Origin: a virus | Reading direction: 5' to 3' (one strand) | DNA: 64,000 nucleotides | IMG/VR virus record: IMGVR_UViG_3300045971_000438 | Location: 1 to 64,000 of that record | Shown: piece by piece, positions 35,621-43,997 of the stretch | Layout: each line of letters opens with the position of its first letter | Position numbering within the stretch: the stretch's first letter is position 1 | The notes under the pieces: model-generated | What the model saw: the letters and a program-made list of their open reading frames with translations, nothing else | Told to the model about the DNA's origin: nothing | Database searches by the model: none | Translations under genes and position numbers: made by a program

Positions 35621-36349
35621 ATCAATATCGACTACGCGATTCATTAGTATTGTATATATTTCAGGATCTAAATCATCTTTAAATAAATTACCTAACCTTT
35701 TAAATTCAGCTTCTTTAGCTGCTTTATAGGCTAGCCTAGCTTCTTCTTCTGTTTTGTAACTACCAAGGTACTTTAATTTTCCTTCAACGTTACAAGCAGC
35801 TTTGTATGGATTTGTTTTACTACCAGAAGGAGAAACTCCAATACGAAATTCACCTCTACTAGCATCACTTTTTTCTAAAACAGTGTTTATCTGAGGTGGA
35901 ACTAAGCAACAAGTTTCTGGTGAATATAGCTTGTTTCCTTTAATACGAAGATCTTTGTCTATTTGCCAAAATAAAGCAGATCCAAACATTGATAAGTAAT
36001 CAGGAGCAAAATTCTGAAAATTCCACCAACGTTCACATACAGTACAAGCACTATAAGTAGGCCATACACCTCTAATAGTTTCATTATAACATCTTCGTAA
36101 CATCTGAATCCAACAATTATAAATTCTTGGATATAATTTACAAGAATAATTTCCAACTCCAATAAATGCAATACCATAAATAATTGGATGATTTAGATTC
36201 TTAACCTGACCATTTCTTAAAGCGCCAGCATTACAAATTTTTTCAGTCCCATCTTTAAATCTAATTTTTACATTGTTATAATCTATATATTCCATAACAG
36301 TGCAATTACCAGATTTATTTGTTTTGAATACATCACCTATTTTAATCAT
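35615..36349 (-). CDS. HNH/AP2-like homing endonuclease, family copy 6
   Basis: This 244-residue member has KIGDVFKTNKSGNCTVMEY, CTVCERWWNFQNFAPDY (Pro replaces the usual His), WQIDKDLRIKGNKLYS and KYLGSYKTEEEARLAYK. Its ATG overlaps the stop of the helicase C-terminal gene (ATGA 36346-36349). The His-to-Pro change in the HNH-like region may affect catalysis. Confidence 0.75.
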   Translation of the reverse strand: MIKIGDVFKTNKSGNCTVMEYIDYNNVKIRFKDGTEKICNAGALRNGQVKNLNHPIIYGIAFIGVGNYSCKLYPRIYNCWIQMLRRCYNETIRGVWPTYSACTVCERWWNFQNFAPDYLSMFGSALFWQIDKDLRIKGNKLYSPETCCLVPPQINTVLEKSDASRGEFRIGVSPSGSKTNPYKAACNVEGKLKYLGSYKTEEEARLAYKAAKEAEFKRLGNLFKDDLDPEIYTILMNRVVDIDD

Positions 36350-37479
36350 GCTGTCTCCTTTATTAAAGCTTTTGCCTGTGTTACTACTTTTGGTGCAAGA
36401 GTTTTACCAAGGAGTTGTATAACTTTGTCTTTGTTTTCAACTATATCTTCTAAAGTTTTTATTCCAGCAGCATCCAACTTCTTGGCTTTCACTATTCCAA
36501 TTCCATCTAACGAAACTAATTCGGCTAGACCGGCTCTGACACCATGTTTTACACGGAGTGCAATAATAGTTAGTTCTTTAGAACTCTCCCAACCAAATAA
36601 TCCATTCATCCACGTTAATGCTCCAATTATTCTATCAATATCAGATCGTAATTGTCGTGAGTAAATATGGATTCCTTCTTGTTCAGTTAGAACATCATAT
36701 AAATCTGCAGCAATAGTACTTTTAGTTATAGATTTTGATACTAGTTGAGGAATTGTATCTAAAACAGCTTCAGAATAATTCTCAACGAATTCTATATCTT
36801 TAGCAGCTATATAACCAGCCTGCATACTTGGAGTTGTTCCAAGAGTATAGGAAATAGCCAAATCACTAGACCAGAGATTATGATTATAGATATTCATAAA
36901 ATTCATATACCAATGAAAAACATCTCTTGGATAAAAATAAAGAGTAGCACTTATTTTACCTAACGAAGTAATCTTAAACACACCAGTATCTGTAAGTGTT
37001 AACATTCTTATTTTAATAAGATCAGCTAATACTTGATCTATAAACCCATCTTCTAATTTTAACTGAATAGCTGCCAATGATCTTAAAAACCAATGTCTTA
37101 GTGTTTCCCTATTCCAAACCTCACCATTGGATATTTCAGCCAGTACATGAAATCCTAAAATGTCACTGTTAATCAAAGTAGATATGATATTTCGTGGATT
37201 ATTTATTTTATATTGCCATGAAGAAACATTATCACAGATAAAATAACAACGACCTATATCAGACCAACCTAAACGACCACAACGTCCAGCAGCCTGCAAT
37301 ATATCTAATTCATCTATTTGACTAAGACCACGTGTGTTACCTACAATAATAACATTGGTAGCACAGGTGTTGCAGTTATGTGTTAAGATTTTATTAGCAA
37401 AAAAGTTATGGTTCTTTTCTACAGATAAGTCTATATGGATATTTTCTGATTTTCGCTTCACAATAGATGTTATTTTCAT
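36346..37479 (-). CDS. Ski2/Hel308-like helicase, C-terminal part with split-intein C fragment
   Basis: Residues 1-35 are the C-terminal fragment of a split intein (block F/G: FFANKILTHN, followed by Cys36). From Cys36 the host protein continues: CNTCATNVIIVGNT, QAAGRCGRLGW (motif VI), a winged-helix/ratchet-like region, and a terminal helix-hairpin-helix (LVSLDGIGIVKAKKL). It joins the N-terminal part at LAWG (residue 947 of that protein) to restore LAWG-CNTC. The reconstituted helicase after removal of both inteins would be about 848 residues. The first 74 bases overlap the endonuclease gene at 37406. Confidence 0.85.
   Translation of the reverse strand: MKITSIVKRKSENIHIDLSVEKNHNFFANKILTHNCNTCATNVIIVGNTRGLSQIDELDILQAAGRCGRLGWSDIGRCYFICDNVSSWQYKINNPRNIISTLINSDILGFHVLAEISNGEVWNRETLRHWFLRSLAAIQLKLEDGFIDQVLADLIKIRMLTLTDTGVFKITSLGKISATLYFYPRDVFHWYMNFMNIYNHNLWSSDLAISYTLGTTPSMQAGYIAAKDIEFVENYSEAVLDTIPQLVSKSITKSTIAADLYDVLTEQEGIHIYSRQLRSDIDRIIGALTWMNGLFGWESSKELTIIALRVKHGVRAGLAELVSLDGIGIVKAKKLDAAGIKTLEDIVENKDKVIQLLGKTLAPKVVTQAKALIKETA
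37375..37479 (-). other. split intein, C-terminal fragment (35 aa)
   Basis: The 35 residues end with His-Asn before Cys+1 (ILTHN then C) and carry VEKNHNFFA, matching intein blocks F and G. The length matches the about 37-residue C fragments of gp41-1-type split inteins. Confidence 0.85.
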
Positions 37480-38323
37480 AATTTTTTAATATTTTTTTAA
37501 TTTCAATTTGGAATTTATTAAGAACAGCTTGTGGAGAATCTTTCCTATAATTAAAAGGAATTCTTATAACATGCCATCCTAATGATTGTAAAAATAAATC
37601 TTTTCTATTATCACTTTCTATTTTTTCAGGACTTGAGTGACATATATCTGAATCTATTTCAATAGCAATTTTAAATTCAAGAATAGCAAAATCTATACAA
37701 TATCCTCTATGACATTTACCATTATTATCAGGTTCAGGATAATTAAAATCTATTTTAAAAGGTAATTTAATAATGTTTATCCAAGAAATTATTTTCTTTT
37801 CAAATTTACTAGGCTCTTGATACATACCAAGATAATGCCAAGCTGTATGTTCACGTTGAAGTTTTTTTGATTCTTCAGTATGTTTTTTCCCATAAAAATG
37901 ATTATCTTTACCTGATTCATTTTCATTTTTTACACGTCTTGGGAATGTTGGAGTATTTTGATAATGGGCTTTCATTGTCTTGCTTATCTGTTGTTTTGTT
38001 TCATTTGTTTGTGCAGGTCTTAATGCAAAAGATGCTTTCATTTTTAATGAAAATTCTTCTGTTTTCCAAAGTTCTTTATTTTGTAAATTACGCTCTTTAA
38101 CTTTGTCAGGATTAGCTTTGCAATAGGCTTTTGAAGTTTCTCTTTTATTATCTTTCCATTTTTGACTAACTAAAGGAGCGTTAGGATATTTAACTTTGTA
38201 TTCAGTTAATTTATATCCATGCGTAAAAAATAAATGTCCATTAGTTATTTGTTTACATTGTTTACCACATTCTCTACAAGAGATTGTTTCATATGTATCA
38301 TTTTCAAACATTAGCTTCACCAT
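37406..38323 (-). CDS. Vsr-like homing endonuclease between split-intein halves
   Basis: This 305-residue protein has an N-terminal Cys pair region (CRECGKQCKQITNGHLFFTHG), two NUMOD3-like DNA-binding repeats (NETKQQISKTMK; GKDNHFYGKKHTEESKK), and a C-terminal Vsr/PD-(D/E)XK fold domain: E175, D211 (YCIDFAI), EID (222-224), H229, R240/D242 and LGWHVIRI. It lies between the two fragments of the fractured helicase, 31 bases after the N fragment and overlapping the C fragment by 74 bases. This matches the fractured-gene arrangement reported from metagenomes, in which a Vsr-related nuclease separates split-intein genes. Confidence 0.85.
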   Translation of the reverse strand: MVKLMFENDTYETISCRECGKQCKQITNGHLFFTHGYKLTEYKVKYPNAPLVSQKWKDNKRETSKAYCKANPDKVKERNLQNKELWKTEEFSLKMKASFALRPAQTNETKQQISKTMKAHYQNTPTFPRRVKNENESGKDNHFYGKKHTEESKKLQREHTAWHYLGMYQEPSKFEKKIISWINIIKLPFKIDFNYPEPDNNGKCHRGYCIDFAILEFKIAIEIDSDICHSSPEKIESDNRKDLFLQSLGWHVIRIPFNYRKDSPQAVLNKFQIEIKKILKNYENNIYCEAKIRKYPYRLICRKEP

Positions 38324-38354
38324 TAGCTTACCTTAGGATTAGCTTACATTAACA

Positions 38355-41300
38355 TTAACTAAAATCAGTGTCAAGATTAAACAAATCTTCTTCCCCTGTA
38401 AGATTTTGTGCTTCAATTATTGAAAAAGAATTATCTTTATTTTTACAATAAAAAGGATGTTTTCTATCTACAATTATTGTTTTTCCATTTTCTAATGTAA
38501 TAACAAACTCATTAATAGGTCCATATTCTAAGACATTAAGAATATTATCTTGTTCTAAATATCCTTGTTCATTCCAAGATAAAATTTCATCATTGATTTT
38601 AATATCTTTAGCTAATTTTTCTGTCCCATTAGACATAGTTACTAATGTATCTTTTGATACAGAACCCCATGCCAAACCGCTGGTGGAAATTAATACTTGT
38701 AAAGATTCTTTAGTATTTTCAGCAAAATCTTCTAAAAATTGTGTTCGGGAACTCATTTCTAAATCAGCATTATAAAATAAACAATCAATTTCTTGATCTT
38801 TAAATTTAGATTCAAGCATCCGTCCAGTATTTTTATCATGTACGAAGATTAGTGTTTTCTCATTTGGATTTTTATAATAACATTCAAGAGCTAGATTCAA
38901 TTTATCTTGCTGTTGGTCAGCATATCTTAAAGATGTGTCATATTCTAATAAATTCCATTGAATAACAGTGGGTCTCCAATTATTATTTATTACTTCTGTC
39001 GGTTTACCGTTTAGTGTTGTAAGCCAAGTCTTAAATTCAGATACATTTGGCATAGTAGCAGATAGCATCAATATCTTAGCTGATGGTACTAACTTTGAAA
39101 ATCGCATGATTCCTACTTCAAGTGCATGTCCTCTATTTGTAGTAAGAAGTGATGATTCGTCGGTAATTATCAGCCCAATATCAAATAACCAATCTGATTT
39201 TTCAGATTTATAATTTCGTGAACGGGAGTTATGTAACATAATTCCACCTTGTCCGCCAATCCAATTTTGTATTGGGTATGAAACATTTTTAGGTTGTATT
39301 TCAAGATCATATACAATATCTTTTCTTAAAAATTCTATACTTTTAATTTTGACAAAATGTAAATGTGGATTGAGATTGTTTCTTTGTCTTGGGTTATTTT
39401 CATTAATTCGTATATCCCATGTTAAATATTCTTTATCTTTGTATATTCTAGTATTTTTTATTACAAAACTAAATCTTCCAACTAATAGTGTTAAATTTTG
39501 AATATCTTTAGATAGTTGAAAAGATGCTGTTCTAAAAAGATGTCTATTTTTACTTGAGTTATCAAAAAACCCATCACCGCAAAGCATTCCATTTAAAAAG
39601 GATTCTATTTTAGATGCTTCCCAAGTAAAAACAAAATCAGGAATAGATTTTTCACGAGATAATCCACCAAACAAATGTCCTATGTATTGCCATAAAACTG
39701 AATTCACATGCAGTGTGTGTATTATTCCACCAATAGGTCTAATATCTGTTTTTGAAGTAATATTACCACCAAAAACTTTTTGTGCCCGTTCTAAAAATTG
39801 TAAGTTGTCATTTTTTTGCTCTATGGTTAATCTTGGGCCACGAACACAGCATCCATCAGCAACAAAAAATCCCAATGCCCATGCTAGATCATTGTCAACT
39901 TCAATTTTTGCTGGAAATTCTAATTTAGAATGATATGCTTTTACTTTTTTCATTTCATTTATATCTAATAAACCTAATCTAAATGAATTTTCAAGTAATA
40001 TTAATGGGAGATAACCTCGTTTTCTCCAATCATTTATTCTTTGTGTTGTCTTACTTAGACGTTCGTTTTCATATTTTATTGATGGGACTGCGCTAATTAA
40101 ATAAAAATCATTTGAAAAAAGATTTAGTATTTTATCACTTGTGAAAAATGTTCTAGTTTTATTTACTATAGGTAAATCTAATAACAGTTCAGCAAACGGA
40201 ATTATAGATTTAGTTGCTAAAGTTTCAAATCCAGTACTTATAGCAACTTGATCTTTTTCTATATCAATATCTTTTAATATTTTAGGTATTAGTTTCTTTG
40301 TAGTTTTATCTAAGATAAATAAATTATGGCATTCTGTCATTTCAACAGATCTTCCTCCAATTAAAGATACTTTATAAATATCTTTTGGTTCTATTTTAAT
40401 TCTTCCAGTTATTTCAGTCGGTAAGATTCCTTTTCCTTCATGGTAAGAAAATACTTCACAATCAATATTATCTTCAACTATGTTACCAATACAGTCTTTC
40501 CAAACATTGCCGTTTTTATAACAATAAAGCTCAGTTTCGTATGGATACGAGTCGGTCATTTCTGATGTACAACAAATAATATCAGCTTCGTTTAGTTCTT
40601 TAGCTTTTGTTTCTGTTAGAACAAAGTCTCCAGTTAAAATACATATTTTATAATCTTGTCCAAATGATTTAGTCCAGTCGTTAAATTTTTCAAGAGTTAA
40701 TGCTTTTAATGGTGAGACATAACAAATCTTCTTTTTGTGTACTTTTAATGTTTCCCAAACAAATAATTCAGCAGATATAGTTTTTCCTGTTGATGTAGCT
40801 GTTCCTAATACTAAGTTACAATCTTGATGCCAATAACCGTGTTTTAAAATTGTGGATTGCACACGATTGAATTGCTTAAATCCATATTTAAAATGTGGAA
40901 AATAATTATTTAAATAACAATCTTCAATCTCAACTAAATCTGTCATCATTTCTTTTGATGCCAAGTCTTTTGTTGGTTTATAAACAGGTTCAATAGAACT
41001 TTGTACCGATTTAATTGTCGAATTTAAAGATCTTAAATGATGTTCTGTTTTTGTACCACAGTTAGGAAATGCAGCACAACCCATGAATTTTACACCTGTA
41101 GCTTTAACAGTTCTTTCAACGGTATAAGAACCACATTTTTTACAGAATATAATCTCATTAGATATTTTAATCAGATTATTTACTCGAAGAGTTATTCTTT
41201 CAAATACAGTAGTGTTACCCTCTGTTCGTAATACTTTAGGTTCCTGACATATAATTTTATTTGCAATAGTGTCGTATAAAATGTTACGAATGGCGTCTTC

Positions 41301-41504
41301 ACCAATATCTCTGGTTTTGCCAGTACCATCAACAGTGGTATAGATATGTATTTCAAGTGAAGGTTTAGATTTTAAAGTGGCACAGATGACTAACTCTGTT
41401 CCTCTCTTTGGAAGTTTAAATTCCCATTTTAAAAAATCGTGTTGAGGAGTAAAAAAAGTATCTGCCCAGTTTTCAAATTGATCTTTTGTTAGAGCAACAA
41501 ACAT
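38355..41504 (-). CDS. Ski2-like helicase, N-terminal part with one full intein and split-intein N fragment
   Basis: Extein order: a domain with a topoisomerase-type zinc ribbon (CKKC..., C143...C149), Walker A GTATSTGKT (234-242), YVSPLKALTLEKF (motif Ia), intein 1 (319-759), then ITDESSLL (motif II as DESS rather than DExH), MLSATMPN (motif III), a second RecA domain, and LAWG (944-947). The split-intein N fragment (948-1049) follows to the stop. It is a superfamily 2 helicase of the Ski2/Hel308 kind. Two independent protein-splicing events are needed to make the working enzyme. Confidence 0.85.
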   Translation of the reverse strand: MFVALTKDQFENWADTFFTPQHDFLKWEFKLPKRGTELVICATLKSKPSLEIHIYTTVDGTGKTRDIGEDAIRNILYDTIANKIICQEPKVLRTEGNTTVFERITLRVNNLIKISNEIIFCKKCGSYTVERTVKATGVKFMGCAAFPNCGTKTEHHLRSLNSTIKSVQSSIEPVYKPTKDLASKEMMTDLVEIEDCYLNNYFPHFKYGFKQFNRVQSTILKHGYWHQDCNLVLGTATSTGKTISAELFVWETLKVHKKKICYVSPLKALTLEKFNDWTKSFGQDYKICILTGDFVLTETKAKELNEADIICCTSEMTDSYPYETELYCYKNGNVWKDCIGNIVEDNIDCEVFSYHEGKGILPTEITGRIKIEPKDIYKVSLIGGRSVEMTECHNLFILDKTTKKLIPKILKDIDIEKDQVAISTGFETLATKSIIPFAELLLDLPIVNKTRTFFTSDKILNLFSNDFYLISAVPSIKYENERLSKTTQRINDWRKRGYLPLILLENSFRLGLLDINEMKKVKAYHSKLEFPAKIEVDNDLAWALGFFVADGCCVRGPRLTIEQKNDNLQFLERAQKVFGGNITSKTDIRPIGGIIHTLHVNSVLWQYIGHLFGGLSREKSIPDFVFTWEASKIESFLNGMLCGDGFFDNSSKNRHLFRTASFQLSKDIQNLTLLVGRFSFVIKNTRIYKDKEYLTWDIRINENNPRQRNNLNPHLHFVKIKSIEFLRKDIVYDLEIQPKNVSYPIQNWIGGQGGIMLHNSRSRNYKSEKSDWLFDIGLIITDESSLLTTNRGHALEVGIMRFSKLVPSAKILMLSATMPNVSEFKTWLTTLNGKPTEVINNNWRPTVIQWNLLEYDTSLRYADQQQDKLNLALECYYKNPNEKTLIFVHDKNTGRMLESKFKDQEIDCLFYNADLEMSSRTQFLEDFAENTKESLQVLISTSGLAWGSVSKDTLVTMSNGTEKLAKDIKINDEILSWNEQGYLEQDNILNVLEYGPINEFVITLENGKTIIVDRKHPFYCKNKDNSFSIIEAQNLTGEEDLFNLDTDFS
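38358..38663 (-). other. split intein, N-terminal fragment (102 aa)
   Basis: It begins at Ser948 (SVSKDTLVTMSNG, block A) directly after LAWG and contains block B as ITLENGKTIIVDRKHPFYC. It ends at the stop codon without an endonuclease domain. Ser as residue 1 and Cys as +1 are permitted splice residues. Confidence 0.85.
39228..40550 (-). other. LAGLIDADG intein in helicase (441 aa)
   Basis: The intein runs from Ser319 (SYPYETELYCYKNG, block A) to Asn759 (block G: GGIMLHN, then Ser+1). Block B is VSLIGGRSVEMTECHNLF. Two LAGLIDADG helices are visible: LGFFVADG (544-551) and LNGMLCGDG (637-645). Removal restores SEMTD-SRSRNYKS in the helicase just before motif II. Both catalytic acidic residues are present, so the homing activity could be intact. 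Confidence 0.85.
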
Positions 41505-41576
41505 GCTTATGCCTTTTATGAATTAATTGGTATTTCATTATATAAAAACTATAATAAATAAGCTAGACTGTATTAA

Positions 41577-42578
41577 TCATTTATTTTGTTGGAATTCTAG
41601 ATTATGGAGTCGTTCACGGATTAGAGTACAATATTCTGGATTTTTTTCTATAAGAACGTAATTTCTATTTGTGAATAGACATGCTATTCCTGTTGAACCT
41701 GATCCAGCAAAAGGATCTAATACTGTGTCACCTTTTTTTGAAATCATTTTAACTAAATGCTCCATTAATTTTAAGGGTTTTACAGTAGGATGTTTATTAC
41801 TTAAGATTGAATCTAGACCTAAATTTCTTTCACTCTTTACAGATTTTGTTGAGTAAAAATATCTAGATATTTCAATATTTGGAAAAATAGATAAAACTTC
41901 ATCTGATTCATCATGCATTACATTTGACGGATATCTTCCTAAATCATTGGGTATCCAAGTATCTTTAGGATTTAAATAATAACTTGAAGCATGTTCTCTC
42001 CTTTTTTGTTTTGAATTATCTATTTTTACATTATCTACGTCTCCAAATCTAACATCATCTATATTAAGTGCTCCTGTTCCCCAACGAACGATGTTCTCTG
42101 TTATGGTATGATATAAAAGTGGCTTCCTAGCCAATGTTATAGGTTCAAGTGCTGGTTTTAAGCAAGAAGCAGAACCTTCCCATTCACCTTTATCATCTAA
42201 TATCTTATCTATACTTTTACCTAAATTGACTCCTTTTGGAAACCCACTACCATATAGCCAAATGAGCATATCTCTTATTTCAAAACCAGCATCTTCAATA
42301 CGCACAGCCATTCTATGCTGAGTTTTAGTTCCTGAAAAAGATAATAGATGTCCTCCAGGTTTAAGTACCCGTAAACATTCTTCCCATATATCTTGAGAAG
42401 GAACATCATAGTCCCATTTATTACACATAAATGAGATTCCATAAGGCGGATCTGTTATGATTGCATCAATAGAATTTGAGGCAAAATTCTGCATTTCTAA
42501 CAAACAATCTCCCTGATAGACTTTGTTAGTCTTAAATCTATTTTTGTAATTAGATTTTAATTCTTCAAACTTAGACAT
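41577..42578 (-). CDS. DNA methyltransferase, N6-adenine/N4-cytosine type (beta class)
   Basis: DPPYG (43-47) precedes the SAM-binding DPFAGSGSTGIA near the C-terminus, so the motif order is IV then I, as in beta-class N6-A/N4-C methyltransferases. LRVLKPGGHLL and HPTVKPLKLMEHL fit the same family. No partner restriction enzyme is seen, so self-protection or gene regulation is more likely than a complete restriction-modification system. It overlaps the next small gene by one base. Confidence 0.88.
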   Translation of the reverse strand: MSKFEELKSNYKNRFKTNKVYQGDCLLEMQNFASNSIDAIITDPPYGISFMCNKWDYDVPSQDIWEECLRVLKPGGHLLSFSGTKTQHRMAVRIEDAGFEIRDMLIWLYGSGFPKGVNLGKSIDKILDDKGEWEGSASCLKPALEPITLARKPLLYHTITENIVRWGTGALNIDDVRFGDVDNVKIDNSKQKRREHASSYYLNPKDTWIPNDLGRYPSNVMHDESDEVLSIFPNIEISRYFYSTKSVKSERNLGLDSILSNKHPTVKPLKLMEHLVKMISKKGDTVLDPFAGSGSTGIACLFTNRNYVLIEKNPEYCTLIRERLHNLEFQQNK

Positions 42579-42796
42579 TATTTATCTAATAAAGAGGAAT
42601 TATCAGTTCTACTTATATAACTCAAATCTGAGACATAATGTTGTATTTTGTTTTTTGAATCTAATTTAAATCTAGCTTCAAAATGATAATAACCTTCTCC
42701 TTCCTTAGTTAGTTTTTGTAAGGCTTTTATGATTTTTTGTTGAAGGTTATGTTCATCAAGATTAATTAAAGAATCATCTGTTATAATTATTACCAT
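42578..42796 (-). CDS. hypothetical protein
   Basis: A 72-residue protein overlaps the methyltransferase start and the DUF4326 gene. No recognised domain. Confidence 0.5.
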   Translation of the reverse strand: MVIIITDDSLINLDEHNLQQKIIKALQKLTKEGEGYYHFEARFKLDSKNKIQHYVSDLSYISRTDNSSLLDK

Positions 42797-43071
42797 CTAT
42801 TTTTAGGATTAAGATTTTCAATTAATTTTACTAAAATATCACCATGACAGGCTTTTGGTTTACAACAACACCCTAATACTTTATCTTGTAAATTAGGTAA
42901 CATTTCTCTAAGATGTTCAGCTTGTGGAGAATTAGTTATCCATTCTTCATATTTTTGAATAACTTCTTCTCTGTTACCATCTTTACCTATGATAAATGGA
43001 TTACCCCACTGACCTGGACGTCTTATATCTACATCATATTTACTATTATAGGCATTTACTACCTTAGTCAT
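42790..43071 (-). CDS. DUF4326 protein
   Basis: A 93-residue protein with DIRRPGQWGNPF, ILVKLIENL and the Cys/His cluster CCCKPKACHGDIL, diagnostic of DUF4326. The function of this family is unknown; Cys and His spacing suggest metal binding. It overlaps the downstream gene by 7 bases. Confidence 0.8.
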   Translation of the reverse strand: MTKVVNAYNSKYDVDIRRPGQWGNPFIIGKDGNREEVIQKYEEWITNSPQAEHLREMLPNLQDKVLGCCCKPKACHGDILVKLIENLNPKNRW

Positions 43072-43077
43072 TTTAAT

Positions 43078-43419
43078 TTATTCCTTAAGAAAGATTTTCC
43101 AAGCGTTACGTTCATAAGAATCAGTTGTATAGCCATTTTTTAATAAATTTTTTAACAGATTTTTATCTAAAATACTTTCTACATAAATTGTTTTTTTGAA
43201 AGATTCAAGATGTAGAATCATTCCTTTAAAATAACCTTGACCTTGATATTTTTCTGGTATAGAAACGTTAGCTACATCAATTGTGTTATAAATAACTCCA
43301 CCCAAATTGTGATAACCATGCCGTAAATAGACCTTGATATGTTTAGTTTCAATCCAGGTATTTTTTACATGATTATCTATAAAATAATCAATGAGTTTTA
43401 AAAGTGTCTTATCTTTCAT
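43078..43419 (-). CDS. GNAT-like acetyltransferase
   Basis: A 113-residue protein with VSIPEKYQGQGYFKGMILHLE, the acetyl-CoA-binding motif A (Q-x-x-G-x-G/Y), followed by a typical end (NLLKNGYT). It is short for GNAT enzymes but similar small phage forms exist. Substrate unknown. One base overlaps the upstream gene. Confidence 0.55.
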   Translation of the reverse strand: MKDKTLLKLIDYFIDNHVKNTWIETKHIKVYLRHGYHNLGGVIYNTIDVANVSIPEKYQGQGYFKGMILHLESFKKTIYVESILDKNLLKNLLKNGYTTDSYERNAWKIFLKE

Positions 43420-43985
43420 TATGAAACCTCAGCGTATTTAAAATTCTCAATTACGAACGGAGTGTCATTTCCGTATTTCTTTTTATACTGTAGGTACTCG
43501 TTTTTATTCACTAAAAAATAGACGGCATCGTTTAACATTAATCCATTAAGACTAGCCCTTATTTCATAAAAGTTTTTATATATCTCGCTTTCTTTTGGTT
43601 TTAGATCAATAAAAGTTTCGTGATATTTTCCTTTATGCTGATTACTAAAGTGAGACTTAAACTTTTTAAGAGAAATATTTTTACTGGGTAACACTGTGAC
43701 ATCTAAAATATTTTCAATTATTTCAGGATAATTGTTGAGTAAGAACGATAATGAATCTTTATTTACGTATCTTGTGTATGTTAAATAAAACCATTTAAAA
43801 ACATCAGAATGGTTTTTTAAGTTATATAATCCATTTCTTGTTTTTGAGAATGGTACTTTGTCATTAAGAACTTTTGCTATTTTAAACAAAAGAATAATTT
43901 CATTATTCTTTATGGCTACATGTACTTGGAATATTGCTCTTTCATTAGGGATTATTGTTATAGTCTTTCCGTATTTTGTTCTCAT
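43419..43985 (-). CDS. hypothetical protein
   Basis: This 188-residue protein rich in Lys, Asn and Phe has no recognised domain. It is encoded between the second ParB-like gene and the GNAT-like gene. Confidence 0.5.
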   Translation of the reverse strand: MRTKYGKTITIIPNERAIFQVHVAIKNNEIILLFKIAKVLNDKVPFSKTRNGLYNLKNHSDVFKWFYLTYTRYVNKDSLSFLLNNYPEIIENILDVTVLPSKNISLKKFKSHFSNQHKGKYHETFIDLKPKESEIYKNFYEIRASLNGLMLNDAVYFLVNKNEYLQYKKKYGNDTPFVIENFKYAEVS

Positions 43986-43997
43986 AAATCCCCTTAA

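Noticed and set aside
37867-38100. Plus-strand open frames opposite the homing endonuclease and other minus-strand genes
   Set aside because: They are antisense shadows of recognisable proteins, with no ribosome site or family features.
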